From: Marinilactibacillus kalidii
GTDB lineage: Bacteria > Bacillota > Bacilli > Lactobacillales > Carnobacteriaceae_A
Reading direction: 5' to 3'
Assembly: GCF_017599325.1 (NCBI RefSeq)
Contig: NZ_JAGFVM010000037.1
Span: 43,301 to 107,300 of the forward strand
DNA: 64,000 nucleotides
A program made the translations under genes and the position numbers. This document shows positions 27,241 through 35,909 of this stretch, piece after piece; the first letter of the stretch is position 1, and each line of letters begins with the position of its first letter. The notes under the pieces were generated by a model. The model was given only the letters and a program-made list of their open reading frames with translations, searched no databases and was not told where the DNA came from.

Positions 27241-28650
27241 ATGACATCCGTAATGTGGTTTAGAAGAGATTTAAGAATAGAAGATAATATAGCACTATCG
27301 CAAGCATTTGAAAAGTCTGAAAAATTAATTTTATTGTTTCAAGTTAATCCAGAACAATTTTTAAATAATAGTATGAACCACGCAGCTTTTTTTACAAGTG
27401 TTCTCCATTTAAAAAAAGTGATTGAAGAAGAAGGGATGCACCTGCAAATTCTGTTTGGCGATGTCAAAGAAAGTTTTGAACAGTTAAAAGAAACTGTATC
27501 AGATTGGTCTGCCATTTACTTTAATCAAGATGAAAAAGGCTATGGTAAAAAAAGAGATGACGAAATGAGAGCCTTTTTTAAAGATAACCAAATTCAAGTA
27601 CATTCATACTTAGACCATTATCTTCATGGGGCTTATGAAATCCAAAATAATGCTGGAGATCTCTACAAGGTATTTACACCTTACTACAATAAATGGATTG
27701 AATTAGACAAGCCAACACCGATAAAAGTAGAGATTGATTCACAGAAAGTTGTAAAAGAAAAACTATTTGAAGAAAACGAGCAAAAACTAGAGAAGCTAGT
27801 AGAAGATGCACAATTGAATATTGATTATAATCCTGGTACCGAAGCTGCTAAAGAACAGTTGAAAATCTTTATTGAAGAAAGACTAGATGATTATAAAATT
27901 GGTAGAGATTTTCCTAATCAAGACAAAACCAGTAGACTTTCTCAACATTTGCGTACAGGAGAAATTGGGATTCGAACAGTATGGGCTGCTGTTAAGGCTG
28001 AGACAAGCAATGAAAGCCAACAAACCTTCTTAAAGGAATTAGGTTGGAGAGACTTTTATCATATGGTATACGCAGCGAACCCTGAGCAAAAAGACAAACC
28101 GATCAAAGAACAGTTTGCACATATTCAATGGGATAATGACGAAGAACAATTTGAAAAATGGACACAAGGAAAAACGGGTTACCCAATCGTCGATGCAGCG
28201 ATGCGTCAATTGAATACACTCGGATGGATGCATAATCGATTAAGAATGATCGTTGCTTCTTTCTTGACGAAAGATTTACTGATTGACTGGCGAAAAGGTG
28301 AACAATATTTCCAGCAGATGCTGACTGACTACGATCCTTCCAATAACATCGGTGGATGGCAATGGGCGGCTTCAACTGGAACAGATGCAGTGCCATACTT
28401 TAGAATTTTTAACCCCACAACTCAGTCTGAAAAATATGATAAATCCGGTGATTTTATTCGAGAATTTGTTCCGGAATTGAAAGCTGTTAAAAATAAATAC
28501 ATTCATGCACCTGAAAAAATGAGTCAAGAAGAACAAAAAGAAGTCGGTGTTATCATCGGTGAAGACTATCCGCACCCAATCGTCAACCACTCATATGCGA
28601 GAAAGCGTGCGATTTCTGTTTATGAAGAAAGTAAAGATATCAAGCATTAA
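27241..28650 (+). CDS. phr: deoxyribodipyrimidine photolyase
   Basis: 469 residues of the cryptochrome/photolyase family. The N-terminal Rossmann-like domain starts MTSVMWFRRDLRIEDNIAL, and the C-terminal FAD domain contains SRLSQHLRTGEIGIRTVW, ELGWRDFYHMVYAANP, WTQGKTGYPIVDAAMRQL, WMHNRLRMIVASFLTKDLLIDWR and GGWQWAASTGTDA. It repairs UV-induced pyrimidine dimers using blue light. AAGGGGAA precedes the ATG. Its place after the carotenoid and peroxidase genes suggests a light-exposed habitat. Confidence 0.95.
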   Translation: MTSVMWFRRDLRIEDNIALSQAFEKSEKLILLFQVNPEQFLNNSMNHAAFFTSVLHLKKVIEEEGMHLQILFGDVKESFEQLKETVSDWSAIYFNQDEKGYGKKRDDEMRAFFKDNQIQVHSYLDHYLHGAYEIQNNAGDLYKVFTPYYNKWIELDKPTPIKVEIDSQKVVKEKLFEENEQKLEKLVEDAQLNIDYNPGTEAAKEQLKIFIEERLDDYKIGRDFPNQDKTSRLSQHLRTGEIGIRTVWAAVKAETSNESQQTFLKELGWRDFYHMVYAANPEQKDKPIKEQFAHIQWDNDEEQFEKWTQGKTGYPIVDAAMRQLNTLGWMHNRLRMIVASFLTKDLLIDWRKGEQYFQQMLTDYDPSNNIGGWQWAASTGTDAVPYFRIFNPTTQSEKYDKSGDFIREFVPELKAVKNKYIHAPEKMSQEEQKEVGVIIGEDYPHPIVNHSYARKRAISVYEESKDIKH

Positions 28651-28652
28651 TT

Positions 28653-28687
28653 AAAAAAAGAAACGCTAAATGCGTTTCTTTTTTTTA
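28653..28687 (+). terminator. intrinsic terminator of phr
   Basis: AAAGAAACGC pairs with GCGTTTCTTT around TAAAT, then a T-run. Confidence 0.92.
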
Positions 28688-28844
28688 TGATTAACGCGTT
28701 CACTTTGTATAGTTACCGATTTTCATCATATTAGAAAACCCCTCTATGTGAAAAAACGACAGCATCAAGTTCTACTAAAGATGCAATTATAAAAGAATAG
28801 TCATTCATAAATATGAAAAGATTGAATTTTATTCACAAATATTG

Positions 28845-28873
28845 TTGACTATTTCACATACTTAGTTTATAGT
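28845..28873 (+). promoter_or_regulatory. strong sigma-A promoter of the unassigned RNA
   Basis: TTGACT (28845-28850), exactly 17 bases, TATAGT (28868-28873). No coding region follows before the terminator at 29062-29112. Confidence 0.75.
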
Positions 28874-28879
28874 TGAATT

Positions 28880-29112
28880 TGTAAAGAAAATAGGGAAGAA
28901 ATATCCTATCTTGCATTCTCTCCTTCTTCCCTTTTATTTACAGAATCGCTAAGCAAGGCAGTGTTCAATATAGCGAACCTAGTGCCTGGTTAGCAACTAC
29001 TACACGTACGGTCGTTGAATCCTCTGCGACAGTATAATTAATGACGGGTATCCCTTACCGGGTGACAGTAGAGAAAAAGGGTGTGGCCCCTTTTTCTCTC
29101 TGCACTCTTTTT
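28880..29112 (+). ncRNA. unassigned structured RNA (about 230 nt) between phr and manR
   Basis: A promoter at 28845-28873 and a terminator at 29062-29112 bracket a non-coding transcript. Inside it: a hairpin AGGGAAGAA / TTCTTCCCT (28892-28932); a well-formed arm at 28948-28994, in which GCTAA, AGGCA and GTTC pair with GAAC, TGCCT and TTAGC through two internal loops; a GTCG/CGAC hairpin (29011-29030); and GGTA/TACC (29047-29059). I compared it from memory with T-box, M-box, purine, SAM, TPP, FMN, lysine, glycine, cobalamin and c-di-GMP elements, RNase P, tmRNA and SRP RNA, and saw none of their core sequences. It may be a trans-acting RNA (6S RNA not excluded) or the leader of manR. Confidence 0.6.
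29062..29112 (+). terminator. terminator of the unassigned RNA
   Basis: AGAGAAAAAGGG (29070-29081) pairs with CCCTTTTTCTCT (29088-29099); an outer GTG/CAC extends it to a TCTTTTT tract. Confidence 0.8.
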
Positions 29113-29182
29113 ACTTAGTGTATCTTCATATTATTTGAAAATGCTCTTATAAGAGTGTTGGGAGCCATATGTCATGAAAACG

Positions 29183-29243
29183 ACACACTAACCGAGATAA
29201 AGCACAATAATTGTGCTTTATCTCGGTTAGTGTGTTTTATTTT
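29183..29243 (+). terminator. very long perfect hairpin upstream of manR
   Basis: A 24-bp perfect stem (29184-29207 with 29211-29234, extendable by one pair) has only a TAA loop and is followed by TTTATTTTTG. It should stop transcription entering manR from upstream; manR could then start from a weak -10 (TATACT, 29258-29263). Its outer arm contains ACACACTAAC, which recurs after manR. Confidence 0.85.
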
Positions 29244-29311
29244 TGTGTGTTGTGGTGTATACTATCTGGGGAGTTTCGTTCGAATAACCGCACCTTGGAA
29301 GGAGCGTAACG

Positions 29312-32167
29312 ATGAAAAGAAAAGATCGTATACTTGATTACGTTGTATCTAGAACAAAAGGATACACTAAAAAAGAATTAGAAATGAAAGAAGGCATCAC
29401 AACTAAAGAGCTTTCTGATGACTTAGATATATTGAGAAGTAATGTATCTAAAGATTTGAACGCACTCGTACGTGAAGGGAAATTATACAAAATCGAAGGT
29501 AGACCAGTGAAATACATCGATATTCGATTGATGAGACACAAACCGTTATCCAAACATGTTTCTAGTTACAAGGAAACTGATAAAATAACAGATACCGGAG
29601 TCCGTAGTTTTGATTTTTCTTCAGATGAAGATATTTTCCAAACAACGATTGGGGCAACAGGCAGTATGAAAAATGCTGTTGAGCAAGCGAAAGCAGCCGT
29701 ATTATATCCCCCTAAAGGATTAAACACACTGATTACAGGGCCAACCGGATCTGGAAAAACGTTTTTTGCGCATGCCATGTTTCGTTTTGCTCAGTCGAAT
29801 GGTATGGTAGATGCCGATAAAGAATTAGTAGTTTTCAACTGTGCAGATTACGCACATAATCCGGAGTTATTGATGAGTCACTTATTTGGCTATTCGAAAG
29901 GGGCCTTCACGGGTGCGATAACAGATAAAGAGGGATTGATTCAACAAGCTGATGGAAGTATGCTTTTTTTAGATGAGATTCACAGATTACCGCCAGAAGG
30001 TCAGGAAATGATTTTCTACTTTATGGATCACGGTACGTATAGCCGTATGGGTGAAACCGGTAAAACAAGAGATGCGGAAGTACGAATTGTTGGCGCAACA
30101 ACAGAGGATCCTGGGTCGACATTATTAGATACATTTATGAGACGAATCCCAATCAACATTCATTTACCTTCATTTAAACAACGACCAGCAAATGAACAAA
30201 TTGATCTTGTTAAACTGATGACAGGGATTGAAGCGAATAGAATCCAACGACGAATCAGTCTAACAGAAGACGTGGTTAAAGCGTTGATTACTAGTGTGGG
30301 TTATGGAAACGTGGGACAATTGAAGTCGAATATTCAACTAGTTTGTGCTAGAGGTTTTATGCATCAGATGCACAAAGATGAAGTGAATTTAACTGTTATC
30401 GATTTACCAGATGGTATCAAATCTGGATTGATTCAATTGTCTTCAGATAGAAAAGGACATACGGAATTATCTAAATATCTGGAACCAGAAATTATTGTTT
30501 CTCCAAACGAGTCCTTTGTTAAAATGAAAGCAGATGCCTATGAATTGCCTTACAATCTCTATGACATTATTGGAGATAAAGCTGCTTTATTAAAAGCAGA
30601 AGGCTTAGACCAAGAGTCAATCAACCATTATATATCGACTGATATCAACGTGCATTTAAAATCTTACTATCGCAATCATGGATTTTCATTCAATACCGAA
30701 TCTAAATTAGCAGAGTTCGTCAATGTAGAAGTGATTCAATTAACACGAATGCTTTATGACTTAGTCAGAGATCGTCTTGGTCCAGAATTTCAACAAAATT
30801 TTATTTATGCGATGAGTCTGCATATTAGTTCATTTCTTAAGAAGATTTATTTAGGAGAAGAACGAAACATCAACCATAATATAAAAGAAATGGCGATCGA
30901 CTTTCCGGAAGAATACGAAGTAGCTACAGAAATCAGAGAAATTATTTCAAATGAATTAAATGTCTCTATACCAGAGAATGAAGTTTACTACTTGACGGTG
31001 TTGCTTGTATCATTGAAAGACGAGCAAGCTAAAGGGAAAGTCGGTGTGATCGTCGCTACCCATGGTCATTCTACAGCTAGTAGTATGACAAATGTAGTTG
31101 AAGAATTATTGGATATCGAGAAACTTAAAGCGATTGATATGCCACTAGATATGCCTCCACAAACTGCCTATGAACGGGTCAAGCAGGCCGTGATCGATAT
31201 TGATGAGGGAAATGGTGTTTTACTGCTTGTTGATATGGGATCATTATTTACTTTTGGAGAGAAATTAACAGAAGAGACAGGCGTGTTAGTTAAAACCATC
31301 GATATGGTCTCGACGGCAGTGGTTTTAGAAGCTGTTAGAAAAGCGTCCCTTGTTGATACGGACTTGACTACTTTATATGATTCGCTGAAAAAGTTTAGGG
31401 GTTATGTGGATACAGTTCAATCACCTCCGGTCGCATTCAATTATATTGATTCAAAACCGCAAATTATTTTAGCTGTTTGTGCAAGTGGAGAAGGCACGGC
31501 TAGAAAAATCAAAGAGTTAGTAGAACAAGCCATTGACCAACAAATGGAGATTGACTTGTCCGTGGTTGCTTGCTCAGTAGCGGAGTTAAAAGAAAAACGA
31601 GAACAATTGAAGAAAGAATACACCGTTGTAGCAACTACAGGTATACTGAATCCGAAAATGGATGCACCCTTTATTCCATTAGAACAATTTATCGAACGAG
31701 ACGTCGAACAAATCTTGAAAGATATTTTTACGAATAATGAGGCATTACAGGCTAAGCCAGAATTAGACGAACAAAGTGCTAAGAAATTATGTCAGAATTT
31801 TATAGAAGAAAGTTTTACGTTTATCAATCCCGCTAAGGTGATTGAACCTCTTTGGACGTTTGCACAAGATTTTTATGCTTTATCGAACAAAGAGAAAGAC
31901 CATTATGCTTTCCATATCAATTTGATTATGCACTTATCAGGGATTGTTGAGCGTGCAGTACTGAATGATGCACTAACGATTGAAAAGGATGCAGATGCTA
32001 TCGAAGAACATCCTAAATATCAAAAAGTTCGTGTGATTGTTCATAGATTAGAGCAGCAACTAAATATCACCATTGACCATAGTGAGTACTTTTACTTATA
32101 TCATTACTTGGAAAGTACTCAAAATGATATGAAAGACCAACAAATTGATTCATTATTTGAAGAATAA
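29312..32167 (+). CDS. manR: LevR/ManR-type sigma-54-dependent activator with PRD and PTS domains
   Basis: 951 residues, the size of LevR. Order: N-terminal winged HTH (1-70); AAA+ domain (about 110-340) with Walker A GPTGSGKT (143-150) and the sigma-54-contacting GAFTGA (197-202); PRD1 (about 450-560); an EIIA-Man-like domain starting VGVIVATHGHSTASS; an EIIB-like domain starting IILAVCASGEGTARKIKELV; and PRD2 (about 840-945). PTS phosphorylation of its histidines tells it whether sugar is being transported. It should activate the -24/-12 promoter 100 bases downstream. AAGGAGCGTAACG precedes the ATG. Confidence 0.93.
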   Translation: MKRKDRILDYVVSRTKGYTKKELEMKEGITTKELSDDLDILRSNVSKDLNALVREGKLYKIEGRPVKYIDIRLMRHKPLSKHVSSYKETDKITDTGVRSFDFSSDEDIFQTTIGATGSMKNAVEQAKAAVLYPPKGLNTLITGPTGSGKTFFAHAMFRFAQSNGMVDADKELVVFNCADYAHNPELLMSHLFGYSKGAFTGAITDKEGLIQQADGSMLFLDEIHRLPPEGQEMIFYFMDHGTYSRMGETGKTRDAEVRIVGATTEDPGSTLLDTFMRRIPINIHLPSFKQRPANEQIDLVKLMTGIEANRIQRRISLTEDVVKALITSVGYGNVGQLKSNIQLVCARGFMHQMHKDEVNLTVIDLPDGIKSGLIQLSSDRKGHTELSKYLEPEIIVSPNESFVKMKADAYELPYNLYDIIGDKAALLKAEGLDQESINHYISTDINVHLKSYYRNHGFSFNTESKLAEFVNVEVIQLTRMLYDLVRDRLGPEFQQNFIYAMSLHISSFLKKIYLGEERNINHNIKEMAIDFPEEYEVATEIREIISNELNVSIPENEVYYLTVLLVSLKDEQAKGKVGVIVATHGHSTASSMTNVVEELLDIEKLKAIDMPLDMPPQTAYERVKQAVIDIDEGNGVLLLVDMGSLFTFGEKLTEETGVLVKTIDMVSTAVVLEAVRKASLVDTDLTTLYDSLKKFRGYVDTVQSPPVAFNYIDSKPQIILAVCASGEGTARKIKELVEQAIDQQMEIDLSVVACSVAELKEKREQLKKEYTVVATTGILNPKMDAPFIPLEQFIERDVEQILKDIFTNNEALQAKPELDEQSAKKLCQNFIEESFTFINPAKVIEPLWTFAQDFYALSNKEKDHYAFHINLIMHLSGIVERAVLNDALTIEKDADAIEEHPKYQKVRVIVHRLEQQLNITIDHSEYFYLYHYLESTQNDMKDQQIDSLFEE

Positions 32168-32177
32168 GAAGAACACT

Positions 32178-32217
32178 AAGACACACTAACGAGCAGTATC
32201 GGTAGTGTGTCTTTTTT
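32178..32217 (+). terminator. intrinsic terminator of manR
   Basis: AAGACACACTA pairs with TAGTGTGTCTT, then TTTTT. Confidence 0.88.
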
Positions 32218-32267
32218 AGTGTATTGTCAAAAATGCTGTTAAATGGGCTTTTTTACGCCGAAAAAGT

Positions 32268-32283
32268 TGGCACGCTTCTTGCT
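32268..32283 (+). promoter_or_regulatory. sigma-54 (-24/-12) promoter of the mannose PTS operon
   Basis: TGGCAC-GCTTC-TTGCT: GG at 32269-32270 and GC at 32281-32282 with exactly 10 bases between them, the invariant sigma-54 spacing. It lies between the ManR-type activator gene and the PTS genes, and rpoN is encoded 3.6 kb downstream. The leader to the first gene is about 130 bases. Confidence 0.93.
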
Positions 32284-32422
32284 TATAGTATAGTGAGCAC
32301 AGATAATCAGTCAATGGATAGGAAAAGTGGCCGCTCGAGCGAAACAGGTTGCGAACTTCATTCCATTCTCAGTGACTTTCGAAAGGAGGATGCCATCAGA
32401 TCATAATGGAGGGTAATCACGT

Positions 32423-32911
32423 ATGATGGATATCAAATTAGCCCGAATCGACGATCGGTTGGTACATGGACAAGTTGCAACGACTTGGACGAGGATAACG
32501 GGAATCAGTAGAATACTTGTCGTTAGCGATGAAGTAGCAAGTAGTGAGTTAAGAAAATTCTTACTCATGCAAGCCGCTCCGCCAGAAGTGAAAACAAATG
32601 TAATGACAGTCAGTAAGCTCATCGAAGTGTCGGATCATACATTATTAGACAATGTAAAAGTCATGCTCTTATTTACGAACCCGACAGATGTAGCAGAAGT
32701 GGTTGAGGCCGGTATCAATTTAGAAACAGTGAATATCGGCGGCATGAAATTTTCACAAGGCAAAAAAATGATTACGAATTTTATTTCTGTTGATGATCAA
32801 GATATCGAGGCCTTTAAATTTCTGAGTCTTCAGGGTGTTGAACTAGAGATTAGAAAAGTGCCAAGTGATCGAAAGCAGAGTTTAATTGAAATTCTCAAAA
32901 AAGTAGAATAA
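32423..32911 (+). CDS. PTS mannose/fructose/sorbose-family IIB component, stand-alone
   Basis: 162 residues. The phosphorylatable His15 is in ARIDDRLVHGQVATTW, the family signature. First gene after the sigma-54 promoter. It is a complete IIB domain, yet the next gene has a second IIB fused to IIA, so the operon has two. About half the positions differ between the two IIBs, so this is not a recent copy. It may serve a different IIC/IID partner, act as a regulatory phosphate acceptor, or signal to ManR (inference). A 168-base gap separates it from the IIAB gene. Confidence 0.92.
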   Translation: MMDIKLARIDDRLVHGQVATTWTRITGISRILVVSDEVASSELRKFLLMQAAPPEVKTNVMTVSKLIEVSDHTLLDNVKVMLLFTNPTDVAEVVEAGINLETVNIGGMKFSQGKKMITNFISVDDQDIEAFKFLSLQGVELEIRKVPSDRKQSLIEILKKVE

Positions 32912-33079
32912 GCTTGCGCCATTATCCAAATGTAGTAAGTACTTGAGAAGACAGCATTATAGTGTATGAACCGTGTTCAAAATATAAAAGTGGAATTGGT
33001 TGATTTTTAAAAGGCTCAATCAAAGAAACTAAAAATAATATAGCGTATCTACCAATCGCTATAGGTAGGAGGGAACTCA

Positions 33080-34060
33080 ATGGTAGGAATAATCCTAGCA
33101 AGCCATGGAGAGTTTGCAGAAGGAATATTGCAATCTGGATCAATGATCATCGGAGAACAAGAAAATGTAGCAGCTGTTACATTGATGCCGAGTGAAGGAC
33201 CAGACGATATTCGGAAAAAAATGGAAAAAGCAATTGCTTCATTTGATACAGATGAAATTTTGTTCATCGTTGATTTATGGGGAGGCACACCTTTCAATCA
33301 AGCCAACACTTTGTTTGAAGCCAATAAAGATAAGTGGGCAATCGTTGCCGGCATGAACTTGCCAATGGTTATCGAAGCTTATACATCTAGATTCTCAATG
33401 GAATCAGCACACGAAATCGCATCAGCAATCATTGGTGTAGCACAAGATAGCGTTAAAGTGAGACCAGAAGAATTACAACCTGCTTCATCAACTGCTGCAG
33501 CAACAAGTAGCGAACCGAATCAGCCTTTACCAGAAGGAACAGTTGTCGGTGATGGAAAAATTAAGATTGGTCTTGCACGTATCGACTCTCGTCTGTTACA
33601 CGGACAAGTAGCAACAGCTTGGTCAAAAGATGTTAATCCAACACGTATCATCGTTGTTTCTGATGATGTAGCACAAGATGATCTGAGAAAATCTTTAATC
33701 ACTCAAGCTGCACCACCCGGAGTAAAAGCGAATGTTATACCTGTTGATAAGATGGTTGAAGTCTTTAAAGACCCAAGATTCGGTAAAACAAAAGCATTAT
33801 TATTGTTTGAAAACCCAACAGATGTTGTTAGAGCTGTTGAAGGTGGCGTAGAACTTGAAGAAGTGAACGTAGGATCTATGGCTCACTCTGAAGGTAAAGT
33901 CATGATCAATAATGTACTTTCAGTCGATCAAAAAGATGTAGATGCTTTCGAAAAATTGAAAGAACACGGCATCAAGTTTGATGTACGTAAAGTACCAGCT
34001 GATCAACGTAAAAACATGTGGGATTTACTCAAAAAGTCTAAAATGACTAGAACGGTTTAA
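33080..34060 (+). CDS. manL: PTS mannose-family IIAB component
   Basis: 326 residues. Domain IIA (1-130) has the active His9 in ILASHGEFAEG; an Ala/Ser/Pro-rich linker (about 131-158) joins it to IIB (160-326), with the active His174 in ARIDSRLLHGQVATAW. It takes phosphate from HPr and passes it to the sugar crossing IIC/IID. AGGAGGGAACTCA precedes the ATG. Followed 23 bases later by IIC. Confidence 0.95.
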   Translation: MVGIILASHGEFAEGILQSGSMIIGEQENVAAVTLMPSEGPDDIRKKMEKAIASFDTDEILFIVDLWGGTPFNQANTLFEANKDKWAIVAGMNLPMVIEAYTSRFSMESAHEIASAIIGVAQDSVKVRPEELQPASSTAAATSSEPNQPLPEGTVVGDGKIKIGLARIDSRLLHGQVATAWSKDVNPTRIIVVSDDVAQDDLRKSLITQAAPPGVKANVIPVDKMVEVFKDPRFGKTKALLLFENPTDVVRAVEGGVELEEVNVGSMAHSEGKVMINNVLSVDQKDVDAFEKLKEHGIKFDVRKVPADQRKNMWDLLKKSKMTRTV

Positions 34061-34083
34061 AATATAAGGAGGTAAGAATCATT

Positions 34084-34881
34084 ATGGGTATTATATCTAT
34101 AGTATTAGTATTATTAATTGCATTTATTGCCGGTGTAGAAGGTATTCTAGATGAATTCCAATTTCATCAACCAATCATTGCTTGTACATTGATTGGATTA
34201 GCAACTGGTCAACCCGGTGCTGGTCTTTTATTAGGAGGTTCATTACAGTTTATTGCTTTAGCTTGGATGAACATTGGAGCAGCCGTAGCACCAGATGCTG
34301 CACTAGCATCAATCGCTTCAGCTATTTTAGTAACAATGCGTGGCGCAAGTGTTTCTGAAGGTATTGCTTTAGCAATTCCATTAGCAATCGCTGGTCAAGT
34401 TTTAACAATCTTCGTACGTACAGCTACTGTAGCCATTGCGCATGCTGCTGATGGACAGGCTAGAGAAGGATCGTTTAGAAATGTAGAATTGCTTCACTTA
34501 GGAGCTTTAGTCTTACAAGGTTTGCGTATTGCAATTCCAGCAGGATTGATTTTAGCTGTTCCAGCTGAATTAGTAACTACCGCATTAGGTAACATTCCAG
34601 AATGGTTAACAGGTGGTATGGCAGTCGGTGGTGGATTTATCGTTGCCGTAGGTTACGCAATGGTTATCAACATGATGGCAACGCCTAAAGTATGGATTTT
34701 CTTCGCACTAGGTTTTGCACTTTCTGCAATTTCAGAGTTAAACTTAATTGCAATGGGTATTATCGGAACTGTATTAGCATTACTTTATATCCAATTCGCT
34801 CCTGAATTCAATCAAGGTAGCGGAGGCGGAGGAAATTCCGGCGGTGGAGATCCTCTAGACGATATCTTGAACGACTACTAG
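34084..34881 (+). CDS. manM: PTS mannose-family IIC component
   Basis: 265 residues with about seven membrane segments. Family phrases: LDEFQFHQPIIACTLIGLATGQPGAGLLLGGSLQFIALAWMNIGAA and the Gly/Ser-rich C-terminal tail with GGGGNSGGGDP. Forms the channel with IID; in lactic acid bacteria this pair also serves as the docking site for class IIa bacteriocins (established for the family). AAGGAGG precedes the ATG. Confidence 0.95.
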   Translation: MGIISIVLVLLIAFIAGVEGILDEFQFHQPIIACTLIGLATGQPGAGLLLGGSLQFIALAWMNIGAAVAPDAALASIASAILVTMRGASVSEGIALAIPLAIAGQVLTIFVRTATVAIAHAADGQAREGSFRNVELLHLGALVLQGLRIAIPAGLILAVPAELVTTALGNIPEWLTGGMAVGGGFIVAVGYAMVINMMATPKVWIFFALGFALSAISELNLIAMGIIGTVLALLYIQFAPEFNQGSGGGGNSGGGDPLDDILNDY

Positions 34882-34900
34882 AAAAGGAGCGTTGAAAATT

Positions 34901-35854
34901 ATGGCAGATAATATTGAAAAAAGTAAATATAAATTAACGAAAAAAGATCGTATGCACGTAGCATGGAGAAGTCAATTCCTTCAAGCTTCTTGGAACTTTG
35001 AACGTATGCAAAACGTTGGTTGGGCATATGCGATGATTCCAGCACTGAAAAAATTATATTCTTCAAAAGAAGATAGAGCACTGGCTTTAAAACGTCACTT
35101 AGAGTTCTTCAATACTCACCCTTACTTGTCTTCACCAATTTTAGGAGTAACCTTAACGTTGGAAGAAGAAAAAGCGGCGGGTAGAGACATCGATAACGCT
35201 GCGATTCAAGGGGTTAAAATCGGTATGATGGGCCCTCTAGCTGGTGTTGGAGATCCTATTTTCTGGGCTACGATTCGTCCAGTACTTGGTGCCTTTGCAG
35301 CTTCATTAGCTCTTGGTGGTAACTGGTTAGGGCCAATCATTTTCTTCTTGGTTTGGAACTTATTGCGTATGGGATTCATTTGGTACACACAAGAATTAGG
35401 TTATGTACAAGGTGGTAACATTACTCAAAACTTGAGTGGTGGCTTGATGCAGAAATTGACCCAAGGTGCTTCAGTTCTTGGTATGTTCATCATGGGGATT
35501 CTTGTTCCTAGATGGACTACAATGAACTTCCCGTTAGTACTAAGTGAAGTTGAATTAGATCCTAATGATGTTATCAATTTTGGTGAATTGGCTGATCGCT
35601 TCAATAATGGTGAAGTTTCTGGGGACGTTTTAAGAGATTTCGCAGAAAAAGTTCGTGGAGGATTAAGTACTTCTCCAGTGGACGTAACAACACTTCAAGA
35701 TACTTTAGATCAATTGCTTCCTGGTATTGCACCGTTACTATTAACACTAGGTTGTGTGTGGTTACTTCGTAGAAAAGTTAGCCCAATCACTATTATCTTC
35801 GGATTATTCGTTGTCGGTATTATTGGTTTCGTTTTAGGAATCTTCGGACAATAA
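34901..35854 (+). CDS. manN: PTS mannose-family IID component
   Basis: 317 residues from ATG 34901 (AAGGAG 11 bases upstream; TTG 34892 is too close to it). The family start LTKKDRMHVAWRSQFLQASWNFERMQNVGWAYAMIPALKKLY is clear, as are GPLAGVGDPIFWATIRP and a C-terminal membrane helix. It lacks a following ManO (DUF956) gene, often found here in enterococci. A strong terminator closes the operon. Confidence 0.95.
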   Translation: MADNIEKSKYKLTKKDRMHVAWRSQFLQASWNFERMQNVGWAYAMIPALKKLYSSKEDRALALKRHLEFFNTHPYLSSPILGVTLTLEEEKAAGRDIDNAAIQGVKIGMMGPLAGVGDPIFWATIRPVLGAFAASLALGGNWLGPIIFFLVWNLLRMGFIWYTQELGYVQGGNITQNLSGGLMQKLTQGASVLGMFIMGILVPRWTTMNFPLVLSEVELDPNDVINFGELADRFNNGEVSGDVLRDFAEKVRGGLSTSPVDVTTLQDTLDQLLPGIAPLLLTLGCVWLLRRKVSPITIIFGLFVVGIIGFVLGIFGQ

Positions 35855-35864
35855 TCATAAAAAT

Positions 35865-35909
35865 AAAAATACGACCCTTCTTCGTTTTGAAGAAGGGTCG
35901 TATTTTTTT
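35865..35909. terminator. bidirectional terminator between PTS operon and rpoN
   Basis: AAAATACGACCCTTCTTC pairs with GAAGAAGGGTCGTATTTT around GTTTT. Confidence 0.95.
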
